This document shows positions 38,739 through 48,178 of a stretch of DNA of 54,785 nucleotides, in pieces. Position 1 is the stretch's first letter, and each line of letters opens with the position of its first letter. The DNA is from Bacteroidaceae bacterium (lineage in GTDB: Bacteria > Bacteroidota > Bacteroidia > Bacteroidales > Barnesiellaceae_A): the NCBI GenBank assembly GCA_017935645.1, contig JAGBHF010000064.1:1-54785 (forward strand). The letters run 5' to 3'. The position numbers and the translations under genes were made by a program. The notes under the pieces were generated by a model. That model saw only the letters and a list, made by a program, of their open reading frames with translations. It did not search any database and had not been told where the DNA came from.

Positions 38739-39972
38739 TATTCGCCACACAATATTACTGTTGCTATGCCTGATATGCACTACCTCTGTCATGGCTGAGC
38801 CAAAGGTAAAAACCGGTATAGAAGTACTCATCGAACAAGATTTTGCCCCTCTTGCGGGTAAGCGAGTGGGTCTTATCACCAACCCTACGGGAGTCGACAG
38901 CCGATTGCGCTCGACAATCGACATTCTGCACGAAGCCGACAACGTAAATCTTGTGGCGCTATATGCTCCTGAGCATGGTGTACGAGGCAATATCTATGCC
39001 GGCGACAAAGTAAACAGCTCGACCGATAGCAAAACCGGTATCCCTGTACACTCGCTCTATGGCAAGACACGCAAGCCCACTGCCGATATGTTGCGTGGGA
39101 TTGATGTATTGGTCTATGACATACAGGATATAGGCTGTCGCTCATATACTTTCATCAGCACTATGGGACTTGCCATGCAAGCGGCTGCCGAACAGGGTAT
39201 TGAGTTTATGGTACTCGACCGCCCCAATCCATTAGGCGGATACCGAGTAGAAGGTTGCCCGGTTGAGGAGGGTTTTACTTCGTTTGTCAGTCAATATCCT
39301 ATACCTTACATCTACGGACTTACTTGTGGCGAGCTGGCACAACTGCTCAATGGCGAACAAATGATAGGCAAGAAGGCATGTAACCTGACCGTCATTGCCA
39401 TGAAGGGATGGAGTCGTAGCATGGACTTTGAAGAGACAGGCTTACCATGGGTACTCCCCTCGCCCCACATTCCCGAGCCTATATCGGCCTACTACTATCC
39501 GCTATCGGGTATTGCAGGCGAATTGGGCACAATATCAATAGGAGTGGGCTATACAATGCCTTTCCAACTCTTTGCAGCAGAGTGGATTGACGCCGAGAAA
39601 CTGTCACAACGACTCAATGCGCTCAATCTTCCGGGTATTGCCTTCCGTCCTATTCATTACACACCGTTCTATGGTACAGGGAAAGGCACAAAACTGCAAG
39701 GGGTACAGGTACACATCACACATCGCGATAAAGCCACGCTGTCGGAGGTCCAGTTCTATGTCATACAAGAATTGGCATCACTATACCCGCAACACAAGCT
39801 ATTCGACAAAGCCGAGCAATCGCGCCTCAACATGATAGACAAGGTGTGCGGCACATCACAGATACGACAACTCTTCACCAAGCGTTACCGCTGGGACGAT
39901 GCTCGCGACTATTGGAACAAAGGCGTAGGCGCATTCAAACAACTATCACGACAATACTATTTATACCCATGA
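38731..39972 (+). CDS. NamZ-like exo-beta-N-acetylmuramidase (DUF1343)
   Basis: 413 aa. Signal peptide MNNIRHTILLLLCLICTTSVMA, so exported. Matches DUF1343: GIEVLIEQDFAPLAGKRVGLITNPTGVD, LYAPEHGVRG, VYDIQDIGCRSYTFISTM, VLDRPNPLGG, and ENPS-like LPSPHIPEP. The family founder, Bacillus subtilis NamZ (YbbC), removes MurNAc from non-reducing glycan ends. Here it would feed MurNAc to a permease and the kinase that follows. ATG 38731 is chosen for the signal peptide; it overlaps ampG by 8 bases and the kinase by 4 (ATGA). Confidence 0.9.
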   Translation: MNNIRHTILLLLCLICTTSVMAEPKVKTGIEVLIEQDFAPLAGKRVGLITNPTGVDSRLRSTIDILHEADNVNLVALYAPEHGVRGNIYAGDKVNSSTDSKTGIPVHSLYGKTRKPTADMLRGIDVLVYDIQDIGCRSYTFISTMGLAMQAAAEQGIEFMVLDRPNPLGGYRVEGCPVEEGFTSFVSQYPIPYIYGLTCGELAQLLNGEQMIGKKACNLTVIAMKGWSRSMDFEETGLPWVLPSPHIPEPISAYYYPLSGIAGELGTISIGVGYTMPFQLFAAEWIDAEKLSQRLNALNLPGIAFRPIHYTPFYGTGKGTKLQGVQVHITHRDKATLSEVQFYVIQELASLYPQHKLFDKAEQSRLNMIDKVCGTSQIRQLFTKRYRWDDARDYWNKGVGAFKQLSRQYYLYP

Positions 39973-40814
39973 TACTACTCATAGCCGATAGTGGCTCGAC
40001 AACTACCGACTGGGCTGTGGTGAGTGACACTGCTACCCAACACATCAAGACACCGGGTATCAATCCCGTTCATCAAGATGACACAACGATAGAGTGTACC
40101 ATTACACAAGGCTTGTTGCCACAAATGTATGGTATTACACCCACGCACATCTACTTTTACGGCGCCGGATGTGTGGGTGGCGAGACCAATATGCGATTGA
40201 ATGATATACTGCATCGATACTTTCCACTCGCTCACATAGAGATTGAAAGCGACCTGCTAGGTGCAGCCCGCAGCCTGTGTGGACACAACCGAGGCATAGC
40301 CGCCATATTGGGTACGGGAGCAAACTCGTGCTACTACGATGGTAATGAGATTGTTGCCAACATACGACCGTTGGGTTATATATTGGGCGATGAAGGTAGT
40401 GGTGCATCGTTGGGCAAGGCTTTTCTTCGTGCATTGTTGCGCAATGAGTTGGGCAGCGAATTGTTGGAAGAGTTCTACACAGCGCACGACACCGATTATC
40501 ACAAACTCATCACACGCATATATCGTGAGCCGGCAGCCAACCGATTCTTGGCATCACTATCGCCATTTATTGCATCACACCTCGATAACGTAGCTGTGCA
40601 CACGATTGTCGCCGACACGTTTGTCTCGTTTATCGACAACCATATCAAGCGATACGATTACGCCCACTGCCCCTTACACCTCACCGGCTCGGTGGCACAT
40701 TACTACAAGCATATCATCGCCGAAGTAGCACAACACAAAGGCATTGAAATAGGCACTATTACACGCACCCCTATCGAGGGGCTTATTACATACCACACAA
40801 ACAATAGATTATGA
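39969..40814 (+). CDS. BadF/BadG-family amino-sugar kinase (GlcNAc/MurNAc kinase-like)
   Basis: 281 aa, cytosolic, ASKHA fold. Phosphate-1 motif ADSGSTTTDWAV at the N-terminus, adenosine/phosphate-2 region GIAAILGTGANSCYYDGNEIV, and GYILGDEGSGASLGKAFLRALLR, the usual signature of the N-acetylglucosamine kinase group. Clostridial MurK of this family phosphorylates both GlcNAc and MurNAc; in this operon, right after NamZ, MurNAc or GlcNAc is the likely substrate (inference). Starts by ATGA overlap with NamZ and ends by ATGA overlap with the next gene. No MurQ etherase gene is in the window. Confidence 0.88.
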   Translation: MILLIADSGSTTTDWAVVSDTATQHIKTPGINPVHQDDTTIECTITQGLLPQMYGITPTHIYFYGAGCVGGETNMRLNDILHRYFPLAHIEIESDLLGAARSLCGHNRGIAAILGTGANSCYYDGNEIVANIRPLGYILGDEGSGASLGKAFLRALLRNELGSELLEEFYTAHDTDYHKLITRIYREPAANRFLASLSPFIASHLDNVAVHTIVADTFVSFIDNHIKRYDYAHCPLHLTGSVAHYYKHIIAEVAQHKGIEIGTITRTPIEGLITYHTNNRL

Positions 40815-41515
40815 AAGCTGCACTATACCTAATACCCGTAACACTGGGCGACACCGATATAGATCGCGTACTACCCAATCACAACCGCAACATCATTGCA
40901 GGCATCAGCCACTATGTAGTTGAAAACATCCGCTCGGCACGCCGTTTCCTACGCCGTTCCAATCCCGATATTGTTATCGACGATCTCACCTTCTACACCC
41001 TCGACGAGCACACACGTCCCGAGGAGGTTGCATCATTCCTTGCACCCTTGCGCGAGGGTAAACCTATGGGTGTCATTTCGGAAGCCGGATGCCCGGCCAT
41101 TGCCGACCCCGGAGCCGACCTCGTAGCCATAGCTCAGCGCGAAGGACTCCCCGTTGTGCCTCTCGTAGGTCCCTCATCGATACTCATGTCACTCATGGCA
41201 AGCGGATTTAACGGACAGAGCTTCGCCTTCAACGGTTATCTGCCGGTAGAACCCGGTGAGCGCACTCGCAAGATAAAGCAACTTGAGCAACGTGCCTACA
41301 GCGAAGACCAGACCCAAATATTCATAGAGACCCCCTATCGCAACCACAAGATGATAGAGGAACTCGTGCGCACCTGTCGCCCCAACACCCGCCTATGCGT
41401 AGCGTGCGACATCAGTTGCGAAGGCGAAGAGATACACACCCGCACCATAGCCCAATGGAAAAAGGCCAAATACGACATCCAAAAACGCCCCGCGATATTC
41501 TTGATATATAAGTAA
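40811..41515 (+). CDS. RsmI-like SAM-dependent methyltransferase (tetrapyrrole methylase family)
   Basis: 234 aa. The family signature VISEAGCPAIADPGADLVAIAQREG and VVPLVGPSSILMSLMASGFNGQSFAFNGYLP are clear. RsmI 2'-O-methylates C1402 of 16S rRNA; this is the shorter Bacteroidota form (MKAALYLIPVTLGD start) without the C-terminal domain of E. coli RsmI. Whether it modifies rRNA is inference. It sits at the end of the recycling operon by ATGA overlap, perhaps only for co-expression. No terminator is evident in the 160 bases after it. Confidence 0.85.
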   Translation: MKAALYLIPVTLGDTDIDRVLPNHNRNIIAGISHYVVENIRSARRFLRRSNPDIVIDDLTFYTLDEHTRPEEVASFLAPLREGKPMGVISEAGCPAIADPGADLVAIAQREGLPVVPLVGPSSILMSLMASGFNGQSFAFNGYLPVEPGERTRKIKQLEQRAYSEDQTQIFIETPYRNHKMIEELVRTCRPNTRLCVACDISCEGEEIHTRTIAQWKKAKYDIQKRPAIFLIYK

Positions 41516-41616
41516 GTAGATATGTGAATTACATAAATGATAATTAAATTCAAACCATTAGTATTTATGTACATCACTATTTCATGAGCAGTATTGATTT
41601 TTCGAGTGTTTTGATG

Positions 41617-41624
41617 TAACTTTG
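41617..41624 (+). promoter_or_regulatory. -7 promoter element of dnaG
   Basis: TAACTTTG followed by C, a perfect box, 54 bases before the dnaG ATG. The remaining 41516-41616 stretch is A/T-rich with no other element visible. Confidence 0.7.
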
Positions 41625-41678
41625 CGCGATTGTATAGTCTAAGTTATACAGTTAATTTGCGTGCAGTAATAAGTAAAG

Positions 41679-44033
41679 ATGATTGACCAACATACCATAG
41701 ACCGCATCATCGACGCCGCTAATATTGTAGAGGTGGTATCGGACTTTGTTACGTTGCGCCGTCGCGGTGCCAACTATGTGGGTCTGTGTCCTTTCCATGA
41801 CGAGAAGACACCATCATTCTCGGTATCACCGGCACGTGGTATATGCAGGTGTTTCAGTTGTGGCAAGGGTGGTAACTCGGTTCACTTCATCATGGAGCAT
41901 GAGCAGGTATCATATTACGAGGCTCTGAAATACTTGGCACGCAAGTACAACATTGAGATACAAGAGCGACAACTGAGCGAGGAGGAGAAGCAGCGCAAGA
42001 CCGACCGCGAGAGTATGCTCATTGTCAATGACTTTGCCCAGAAGTTTTTTGCCACCAACTTGCTTGAAAATGCCGAAGGTCGCTCGATAGGTTTGAGCTA
42101 CTTTCGTGAGCGTGGATTTGGTGAAGATATAATCAAGAAATTTGGGTTGGGCTACTCTCCCGACAAGCGCGATGCATTGGCGCAAGAAGCTGTAAGAAAA
42201 GGATATAAGAAAGACTACCTTGTAAAGACCGGCTTGTGCATAGAGTCGCAACAGGGGTCGCTGTATGACCGCTATAAGGGTCGTGTTATCTTTCCTATAC
42301 ACAGCTTGTCGGGCAAGGTGATTGCCTTTGGTGGTCGCATCTTGAAGAAGGATGAGAAGGCTGCCAAGTATGTCAACTCGCCCGAGTCGGAGGTATACCA
42401 CAAGAGCGATGTACTATATGGTATATATCACGCCAAACAAGCTATTGTCAAGAACGACTTTTGCTATCTTGTAGAGGGCTACACCGATGTGTTGTCGATG
42501 CACCAAGCCGGCATTGAAAATGTTGTTGCTTCGTCGGGTACCTCTCTCACACCGGGACAAATACGCCTCATACACCGCTTTACCAACAATATCACGGTGC
42601 TATATGATGGCGATGCAGCCGGTATCAAAGCCTCGTTGCGAGGTATCGACCTCATCTTACAAGAGGGGTTAAATATCAAGGTAGTACTACTACCCGACGG
42701 CGACGACCCCGACTCTTTCTCAAAGAAACAGAGTGCAGCAGATTTTACTGCCTACATACGTGCTCACGAAACGGACTTTATTCGTTTCAAGACCAATTTG
42801 CTACTCGAAGGCGCCGGCAACGACCCTATCAAGCGCGCCACACTCATAGGCGATATTGTGCGCACAATAGCCATCGTACCCGACAACATCCTGCGCACTA
42901 TCTACGTTCAGGATTGCGCCCGACTGCTGTCGGTCGACGAAAAAATGCTGATGCGTGAGGTAAACAATATTCACCGCGACAAACGCGAACAGGATATTGC
43001 CAATACCGCCAACAAATATCGCCAACAACGTGAGAAACAGAGCTATCCAGCACCTACATACCCTACTAAAGTATCGGGTAGTGCAACCACACCCGTGCAA
43101 GCGACTGTCGATGTACCTCCCCCACCCGAGCAACTGCCCGTGCCTCCAATAGAGGCATACGACACTCCTGCTACTCCTATTGAGAATGAGCCATTGCCTC
43201 CCCTCGACCAATATACCGAGCCTCAACCACCGGCCGGCGAAGAGACATCGGACGCTAAGCCTATACACATCGACTTGCCCACGGCCAAGAAAGAGGACAA
43301 AATCATAGAAGAGTGCGAGCGTACATTGGCACGCTACATATTGCGATATGGGTATGCCAAGATGATTCAATATGACGAGAACGGCGAAACATCGGAGTGT
43401 GAAGTGCTCGACTACATCACACAAGAGTTGGTTGCCGATGATGTGAAAATATCGCACCCCATATATGCTCGCATCTTGCAGGAAGCTCAACACATCGACC
43501 GCGAGTTGGCTCGTCGTTATGGCGACATGAAGCAAGAACAAAGTCTGCCCCGCCTGCGCGAGGCTTTGCAAGTACAACTCGATGAGATACACAGCAAAGA
43601 AGACGCCGATGAAAAGTTGCTCAAAATGGCCGAGGAGCGCTTCTTGAATGCATGTGAAGCGGTAAGATATGAAGCCGAGATAGCCTACATCGGTCACTCA
43701 TTTATCAACAACCCCGATATGGAGTTGAGTAGCATCGCTATAGACCTGATGAGCGATCGCCACCAGCTGAGCAAGATACACACCAAATATCAAGTAATAG
43801 AGCGCGACGTTGACCGCCTTAACGAACTGATACCACGTGCTGTGTTTGAACTGAAGGATGCTATACTCATGCGTCGCATAGAAGAGCTACGCAACACCCT
43901 GCGACATTTGCAATCGGCAGGAGATAATGACGAAGTACTGCGCGTAATGGAACAGATAGCTCAATATATGGAAGTGCGCAAGAGCTTGGCCCTATACCTC
44001 GGCGAGCGTATCATCCCCGCCAAGACCAAGTAG
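41679..44033 (+). CDS. dnaG: DNA primase DnaG
   Basis: Makes RNA primers at the replication fork. 784 aa, some 200 longer than E. coli DnaG. Zinc finger CHC2: Cys37, His40, Cys58, Cys61 (CPFH...CFSC). The catalytic core follows (GLGYSPDKRDAL, RYKGRVIFPIHSLSGKVIAFGGR) with TOPRIM YLVEGYTDVLSMHQAGIENVVASSGTSLT and the metal site VLYDGDAAGIKAS. A Pro/Thr/Glu-rich, probably disordered linker runs about 455-530 (VPPPPEQLPVPPIEAYD). The C-terminal ~250 residues are helical and expected to bind the DnaB helicase. The linker and the long C-terminus are in the right place for the Bacteroidota form. Confidence 0.95.
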   Translation: MIDQHTIDRIIDAANIVEVVSDFVTLRRRGANYVGLCPFHDEKTPSFSVSPARGICRCFSCGKGGNSVHFIMEHEQVSYYEALKYLARKYNIEIQERQLSEEEKQRKTDRESMLIVNDFAQKFFATNLLENAEGRSIGLSYFRERGFGEDIIKKFGLGYSPDKRDALAQEAVRKGYKKDYLVKTGLCIESQQGSLYDRYKGRVIFPIHSLSGKVIAFGGRILKKDEKAAKYVNSPESEVYHKSDVLYGIYHAKQAIVKNDFCYLVEGYTDVLSMHQAGIENVVASSGTSLTPGQIRLIHRFTNNITVLYDGDAAGIKASLRGIDLILQEGLNIKVVLLPDGDDPDSFSKKQSAADFTAYIRAHETDFIRFKTNLLLEGAGNDPIKRATLIGDIVRTIAIVPDNILRTIYVQDCARLLSVDEKMLMREVNNIHRDKREQDIANTANKYRQQREKQSYPAPTYPTKVSGSATTPVQATVDVPPPPEQLPVPPIEAYDTPATPIENEPLPPLDQYTEPQPPAGEETSDAKPIHIDLPTAKKEDKIIEECERTLARYILRYGYAKMIQYDENGETSECEVLDYITQELVADDVKISHPIYARILQEAQHIDRELARRYGDMKQEQSLPRLREALQVQLDEIHSKEDADEKLLKMAEERFLNACEAVRYEAEIAYIGHSFINNPDMELSSIAIDLMSDRHQLSKIHTKYQVIERDVDRLNELIPRAVFELKDAILMRRIEELRNTLRHLQSAGDNDEVLRVMEQIAQYMEVRKSLALYLGERIIPAKTK

Positions 44034-44061
44034 TAAACAAAACCTAAAACAAATATATATT

Positions 44062-44997
44062 ATGTATTATCTCGAAGCCCGAAACATTGTCAAACAATAT
44101 GCCTCACACAAGGCACTCGACAATGTTACCGTACAAGTACCCGAAAACCACATATATGGCTTGTTGGGTCCTAACGGTGCAGGCAAAACAACACTTATTC
44201 GTATCATCAACCACATCACCGGTCCTGATAGTGGCGAGGTGTATATCGACGGACGCATATCTGTTCCGTCGGATGTAGAAAATATTGGCTACCTACCCGA
44301 GGAACGAGGCTTGTACAAGAAAATGAAGGTTGGCGAACAACTCATGTACCTTGCCCGTCTCAAAGGTCTTACCCGCAATGATGCCAAGGGGCAGATAAAG
44401 TATTGGCTTAACAAATTTGACATTGCCAACTGGGAGAAAAAGAAGGTCGAGGAGCTATCGAAAGGTATGCAACAAAAAATACAATTTATCGCAACCGTTA
44501 TTCACCGCCCCAAGTTGCTCATCTTCGACGAGCCGTTCAGTGGCTTTGACCCTGTAAATGCCAATTTGCTCAAAAACGAAATTCTTGAATTGCGCCAACA
44601 AGGTGCTACCATCATATTCTCTACACACAACATGGCATCGGTCGAGGAGATTTGTGACGAAATAACGCTCATCAATCGCTCACAAGCCGTATTGCAAGGT
44701 GAGATAAACAGCATACGACAAGCTCATAAGAAACACCTGTTCAAGGTGTCGTACCATAACGATGAGACAATACCGGGCTTCACATTGCGTAGCAACGATG
44801 TGTACCACGTTATGGAATACGGACAGACCGGTGGTCACAACACAGCTATTGTGCGCAAATGCGATAAAGATACAACCAACAACGAACTCATTCAAGCCTT
44901 GATGCGCGAATGTCAACTCACCACATTCGAGGAAATACTACCCTCGATGAACGAAATATTCATCGATACCGTAGGAGCGCCCATTGAGAACGAATAA
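44062..44997 (+). CDS. ABC transporter ATP-binding protein (NatA-like)
   Basis: 311 aa cytosolic ATPase subunit. Walker A GPNGAGKTT, Q-loop region YLPEERGLYKKM, signature ELSKGMQQKIQ (a common LSKG variant), Walker B LLIFDEPFSGFDP, and switch His in FSTHNMASVEEI. The C-terminal ~90-residue extension and the PEERGLY motif are typical of ATPases paired with NatB-like ABC-2 permeases, and such a permease gene starts 21 bases downstream. Na+ export is the founding function; the substrate here is unknown. Confidence 0.92.
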   Translation: MYYLEARNIVKQYASHKALDNVTVQVPENHIYGLLGPNGAGKTTLIRIINHITGPDSGEVYIDGRISVPSDVENIGYLPEERGLYKKMKVGEQLMYLARLKGLTRNDAKGQIKYWLNKFDIANWEKKKVEELSKGMQQKIQFIATVIHRPKLLIFDEPFSGFDPVNANLLKNEILELRQQGATIIFSTHNMASVEEICDEITLINRSQAVLQGEINSIRQAHKKHLFKVSYHNDETIPGFTLRSNDVYHVMEYGQTGGHNTAIVRKCDKDTTNNELIQALMRECQLTTFEEILPSMNEIFIDTVGAPIENE

Positions 44998-45018
44998 TCA
45001 ACCATTAAAGAGAATATT

Positions 45019-46344
45019 ATGAGCAAAATATCATTAATAATCGAAAACGAATACATGACAAGAGTAAAGAAAAAATCGTTCCTTGTCATGACCCTTCTTA
45101 CCCCGGTACTCATGGTAGCACTGTGTTGTGTACCGGTGCTTATCGAACTATTTTCGAGTAGCGAGATGCGCAACGTAACCGTTGTAGACCAAACAGGACT
45201 CTACCGCGAAGTATTTGTCGATAACGAGGAGTATACCTACACCTACCTCGATACTGAGACAACATCGGAGCAAATGCGCAACGACGAGACCCCCTATGCC
45301 AATATTGTCATCACCGACAATTTGCTCGACAACCCCAATGCCATGACAATATATTCGCATAGACAAATTACAGCGGGATTTGAAAGCCAAACAGAGAGGA
45401 GCATGGAGGAGTTTCTCCATGAAGCCAAATTGGCTACCTTCGACATCCCCGGTCTGCAACAAATCATCGACGAAAGCGACGTACAAATCAACATGAGTTC
45501 AATTCGCTTCGATGAAGAGGGCGAAACACAAACCTCGGCAGGCCTTGCTACTGCCATTGGTATGATTTCGACCTTTGTTATTTATATGTTCCTCTTTGCC
45601 TACGGAGGTATGGTTATGAGCAGTGTTATGCAAGAAAAGACCAACCGTATCGTAGAGGTAATGGTATCGTCGGTAAAACCCTTTGAATTGATGATGGGTA
45701 AAATCATCAGTGTGGGACTCGTGGGCCTTACACAGATAGGTATCTGGGTACTATTAATCGTAGGATTGGGTATAGGTGCATCATTTGCATTCGGTATACC
45801 CTTGTTTATGAACAACGAAGAGTTGTTGGCAGAAGCACAAAACATGAGCGGAGCTGCTATGGCCGGTGGCGCTGCAATAGACCCCGATATGCTCGATATC
45901 GCCCAAACATTGTCGGGTATCAACTTTACTCAAATAATTGTATGCCTCATCCTATATTTTATAGGAGGTTATGTTATCTATGCATCACTCTTTGCGGCAA
46001 TAGGTTCGGCTGTGGACAATGAAACCGACAGTAACCAATTCCTTATGCCTATTACCCTCATCATAATCTTTGCCTTCTACGTAGGTCTGTTCAGTGCCGA
46101 AGACCCCGAAGGAGGTATGGCATGGTGGTGCTCTATGATACCATTTACATCGCCTATCGTGATGATGGTGCGCATACCCTTTGGTGTTGCCGTGTGGGAA
46201 CTCATCCTCTCATTTGCCATACTCTTTGCATCGGCTATAGGTATGACATGGTTAGCATCGCGCATATACCGTGTAGGCATACTCTTGTATGGTAAGAAAC
46301 CTTCGTACAAAGAATTGTTTAAATGGATAAAATATAAAGCCTGA
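45019..46344 (+). CDS. ABC-2 type transporter permease (NatB-like)
   Basis: 441 aa membrane subunit. One TM at ~25-45 is followed by a ~140-residue extracytoplasmic domain (VVDQTGLYREVFVDNEEY...MNMSSIRFDEEGE) and then five or six TM helices from ~185 on (ISTFVIYMFLFAYGGMVMSSVMQEKTNRIVEVMVSSVKPFELMMGKI, the ABC-2 core motif). Forms an exporter with the ATPase just upstream. KKKSFLVMTLLTPVLM at the start is the usual cytosolic lead-in. Substrate unknown. Confidence 0.9.
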   Translation: MSKISLIIENEYMTRVKKKSFLVMTLLTPVLMVALCCVPVLIELFSSSEMRNVTVVDQTGLYREVFVDNEEYTYTYLDTETTSEQMRNDETPYANIVITDNLLDNPNAMTIYSHRQITAGFESQTERSMEEFLHEAKLATFDIPGLQQIIDESDVQINMSSIRFDEEGETQTSAGLATAIGMISTFVIYMFLFAYGGMVMSSVMQEKTNRIVEVMVSSVKPFELMMGKIISVGLVGLTQIGIWVLLIVGLGIGASFAFGIPLFMNNEELLAEAQNMSGAAMAGGAAIDPDMLDIAQTLSGINFTQIIVCLILYFIGGYVIYASLFAAIGSAVDNETDSNQFLMPITLIIIFAFYVGLFSAEDPEGGMAWWCSMIPFTSPIVMMVRIPFGVAVWELILSFAILFASAIGMTWLASRIYRVGILLYGKKPSYKELFKWIKYKA

Positions 46345-46348
46345 TACC

Positions 46349-46732
46349 ATGAAACGAATTATTTCATTACTTATGTCGGCAACACTATGCGTAGTGTTGA
46401 TGACCGCTTGCAAAAGCTCTCAACAAGCCACCTCTGCTAATAACTATCCCGATTGGTTACAAGCCAAGATGGGTGTGCTCAACGAACGACACAGCGAAAT
46501 TACCCTCTTCGAACACGAAGGACAACCCTACTATGCCGTGTTTGTAAAAGGCCCTGATAAGTCGTACGATATGAACCGCACAACTATTTATGACGCCAAT
46601 GGCGAGGTATACCTGACACTGGGAGGCCTTCGCAAGCGCAACGATAAAGAGATACAATTCTTCAACAATGCCGAGAATAAAGGCGTGATATGGCAATCGG
46701 ACATCGCCCGCGAAAAGAAAACAAAGCAATAG
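46349..46732 (+). CDS. Small putative lipoprotein of unknown function
   Basis: 127 aa. Signal peptide with lipobox MTAC (Cys21) and a Lys-Ser-Ser after the cysteine. No family recognised. The mature part is mixed alpha/beta (ITLFEHEGQPYYAVFVKGPDK, TIYDANGEVYLTLGG) and ends in a basic tail. Starts 4 bases after the ABC permease and is followed by a second lipoprotein gene 10 bases on, so it is probably in the exporter operon. Confidence 0.78.
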   Translation: MKRIISLLMSATLCVVLMTACKSSQQATSANNYPDWLQAKMGVLNERHSEITLFEHEGQPYYAVFVKGPDKSYDMNRTTIYDANGEVYLTLGGLRKRNDKEIQFFNNAENKGVIWQSDIAREKKTKQ

Positions 46733-46742
46733 AAATAACGCA

Positions 46743-48155
46743 ATGAAAAAGTTCATATACACACTTGCGCTTGCAATTAGTCTCACCTTAACAGGTTGTT
46801 CGCAATGGGTAGAAGGAGACCCACTGCTTTGGGAAAATGGAGACGTTGTAACGACACCCGAACTTACCATTGAAATTCCTGAACAAATTACAACAGAGAC
46901 ACTGAGCTTCACCACAAAAGTAAAGAATGCCTCGTCAATGGCTTTTGTCGTTGTGGAAGGTTCAAAAAAGGTCGACTTTCAGGATCTTATGTACGGTTAT
47001 GTATCGGGAGTTGTTAAAACCTCTATTACCACCGAAAGCTTTGAACATACTTTCAAAGTAGATGGCATCGTTGCCGGACGTACCTACACACTATATGCAG
47101 CTGTTGCCGACAAACACCGTTTAATGACCACACTTAAGAAAAACATAAAAGCCATTGATGGAGTATCGCCCTATATAATAGGAGATTCAAAACTTGCAGC
47201 CACCAATTGTGGTACTCTTGCCACTGTTACGTTCAATGAGCCTATTGTTCACGATAGCAACATGGGCGCTATTACCTACGATATCTACAACGAGAACTTA
47301 GAAGTTGTCCTATCGGGTACAGCACAAGCAAGAGCCGTTAGCAATCAACTCACAGTATCACTGCCGGCGCCTGCATCTTTCGATGCCACTGCGGTTGTAC
47401 TACTCTCATTTGAGCAAGGTGCAGTAAAAGATGCCCATGGCAACGAGATGACAGCAATAAAGAATGTCGTTGACGAAGAGGGTTATCCCACCGGTCCATG
47501 GTGGTTATATGAAGGATACATCAGCGATGGTCACAATTATGTCTTTACAGGTAAGATTGATTTAGGCTCGGGTACACGCCAACAATTCCGAAGCCCGGCG
47601 CAGGCATTGACCCACGTTGCCAACAATATCACTATAGAAGGTGTGACAGCAAAAGCATGGACAATGCCATCTATTCTCAATGCTCTATCATCGGGAGTCG
47701 TTACAGCCAATGAAGCTGTACCGGCTTATACCTACACCAAGACTATTGATGGTAAGGAAACAGGAATTATCAGTTTCTACGACACAAACAACGGCACTCC
47801 CTTGCTTGGTACAGTAGTGTTGGATGATACAGAAAACGTGTATGAAGTATATGCTGCGGACTATGACATGTCGGCCGGCAAAATATATCCGGGTTGGGAC
47901 TTTGCCTTGTCACAAGACCTATATCGGTCCGATTATAGCTGCAACTACATAGGTGCTTGTCCTGTGATTATCACAATAGATAATGACACCAAAGAAATAA
48001 TGATAGTTGCCGATATCGACCCCGAAACATTCCAATTCACAGACGGAGAAACCGTCACTGGCAGCTACAAGGTCAACATGCGTAGCACTCCTACCGTTAT
48101 CAAGAATATAAAAATTCACACATTCCGCGAGAAGATATTACGATATACCAAGTAA
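46743..48155 (+). CDS. Surface or periplasmic lipoprotein with Ig-like modules
   Basis: 470 aa. Lipobox LTGC (Cys19). The N-terminal half has two beta-rich modules. One is fibronectin-like (ELTIEIPEQITTETLSFTTKVKN...GRTYTLYAAVADKH). The other has the Big_5 'T-x-T-F-N-E-P-I' pattern (TLATVTFNEPIVHDSNMGAITYDIYNENL). The C-terminal half (~255-470) is an unrecognised beta-rich domain (GHNYVFTGKIDLGSGTRQQF, IITIDNDTKEIMIVADID). Expression with the ABC exporter is likely from spacing. Function unknown. Confidence 0.75.
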   Translation: MKKFIYTLALAISLTLTGCSQWVEGDPLLWENGDVVTTPELTIEIPEQITTETLSFTTKVKNASSMAFVVVEGSKKVDFQDLMYGYVSGVVKTSITTESFEHTFKVDGIVAGRTYTLYAAVADKHRLMTTLKKNIKAIDGVSPYIIGDSKLAATNCGTLATVTFNEPIVHDSNMGAITYDIYNENLEVVLSGTAQARAVSNQLTVSLPAPASFDATAVVLLSFEQGAVKDAHGNEMTAIKNVVDEEGYPTGPWWLYEGYISDGHNYVFTGKIDLGSGTRQQFRSPAQALTHVANNITIEGVTAKAWTMPSILNALSSGVVTANEAVPAYTYTKTIDGKETGIISFYDTNNGTPLLGTVVLDDTENVYEVYAADYDMSAGKIYPGWDFALSQDLYRSDYSCNYIGACPVIITIDNDTKEIMIVADIDPETFQFTDGETVTGSYKVNMRSTPTVIKNIKIHTFREKILRYTK

Positions 48156-48178
48156 TATCATACTATTGAAGACATAGA

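Noticed and set aside
39846..39968. 41-codon N-terminal extension of the BadF-type kinase
   Set aside because: It overlaps the NamZ gene, is Arg/Thr-rich and unlike the family; the ATGA overlap at 39969 gives the right N-terminus.
42801..43697. 298-aa open frame antisense to dnaG
   Set aside because: It lies wholly inside dnaG, has no recognisable motif, and its length is explained by the sense-strand codon bias.
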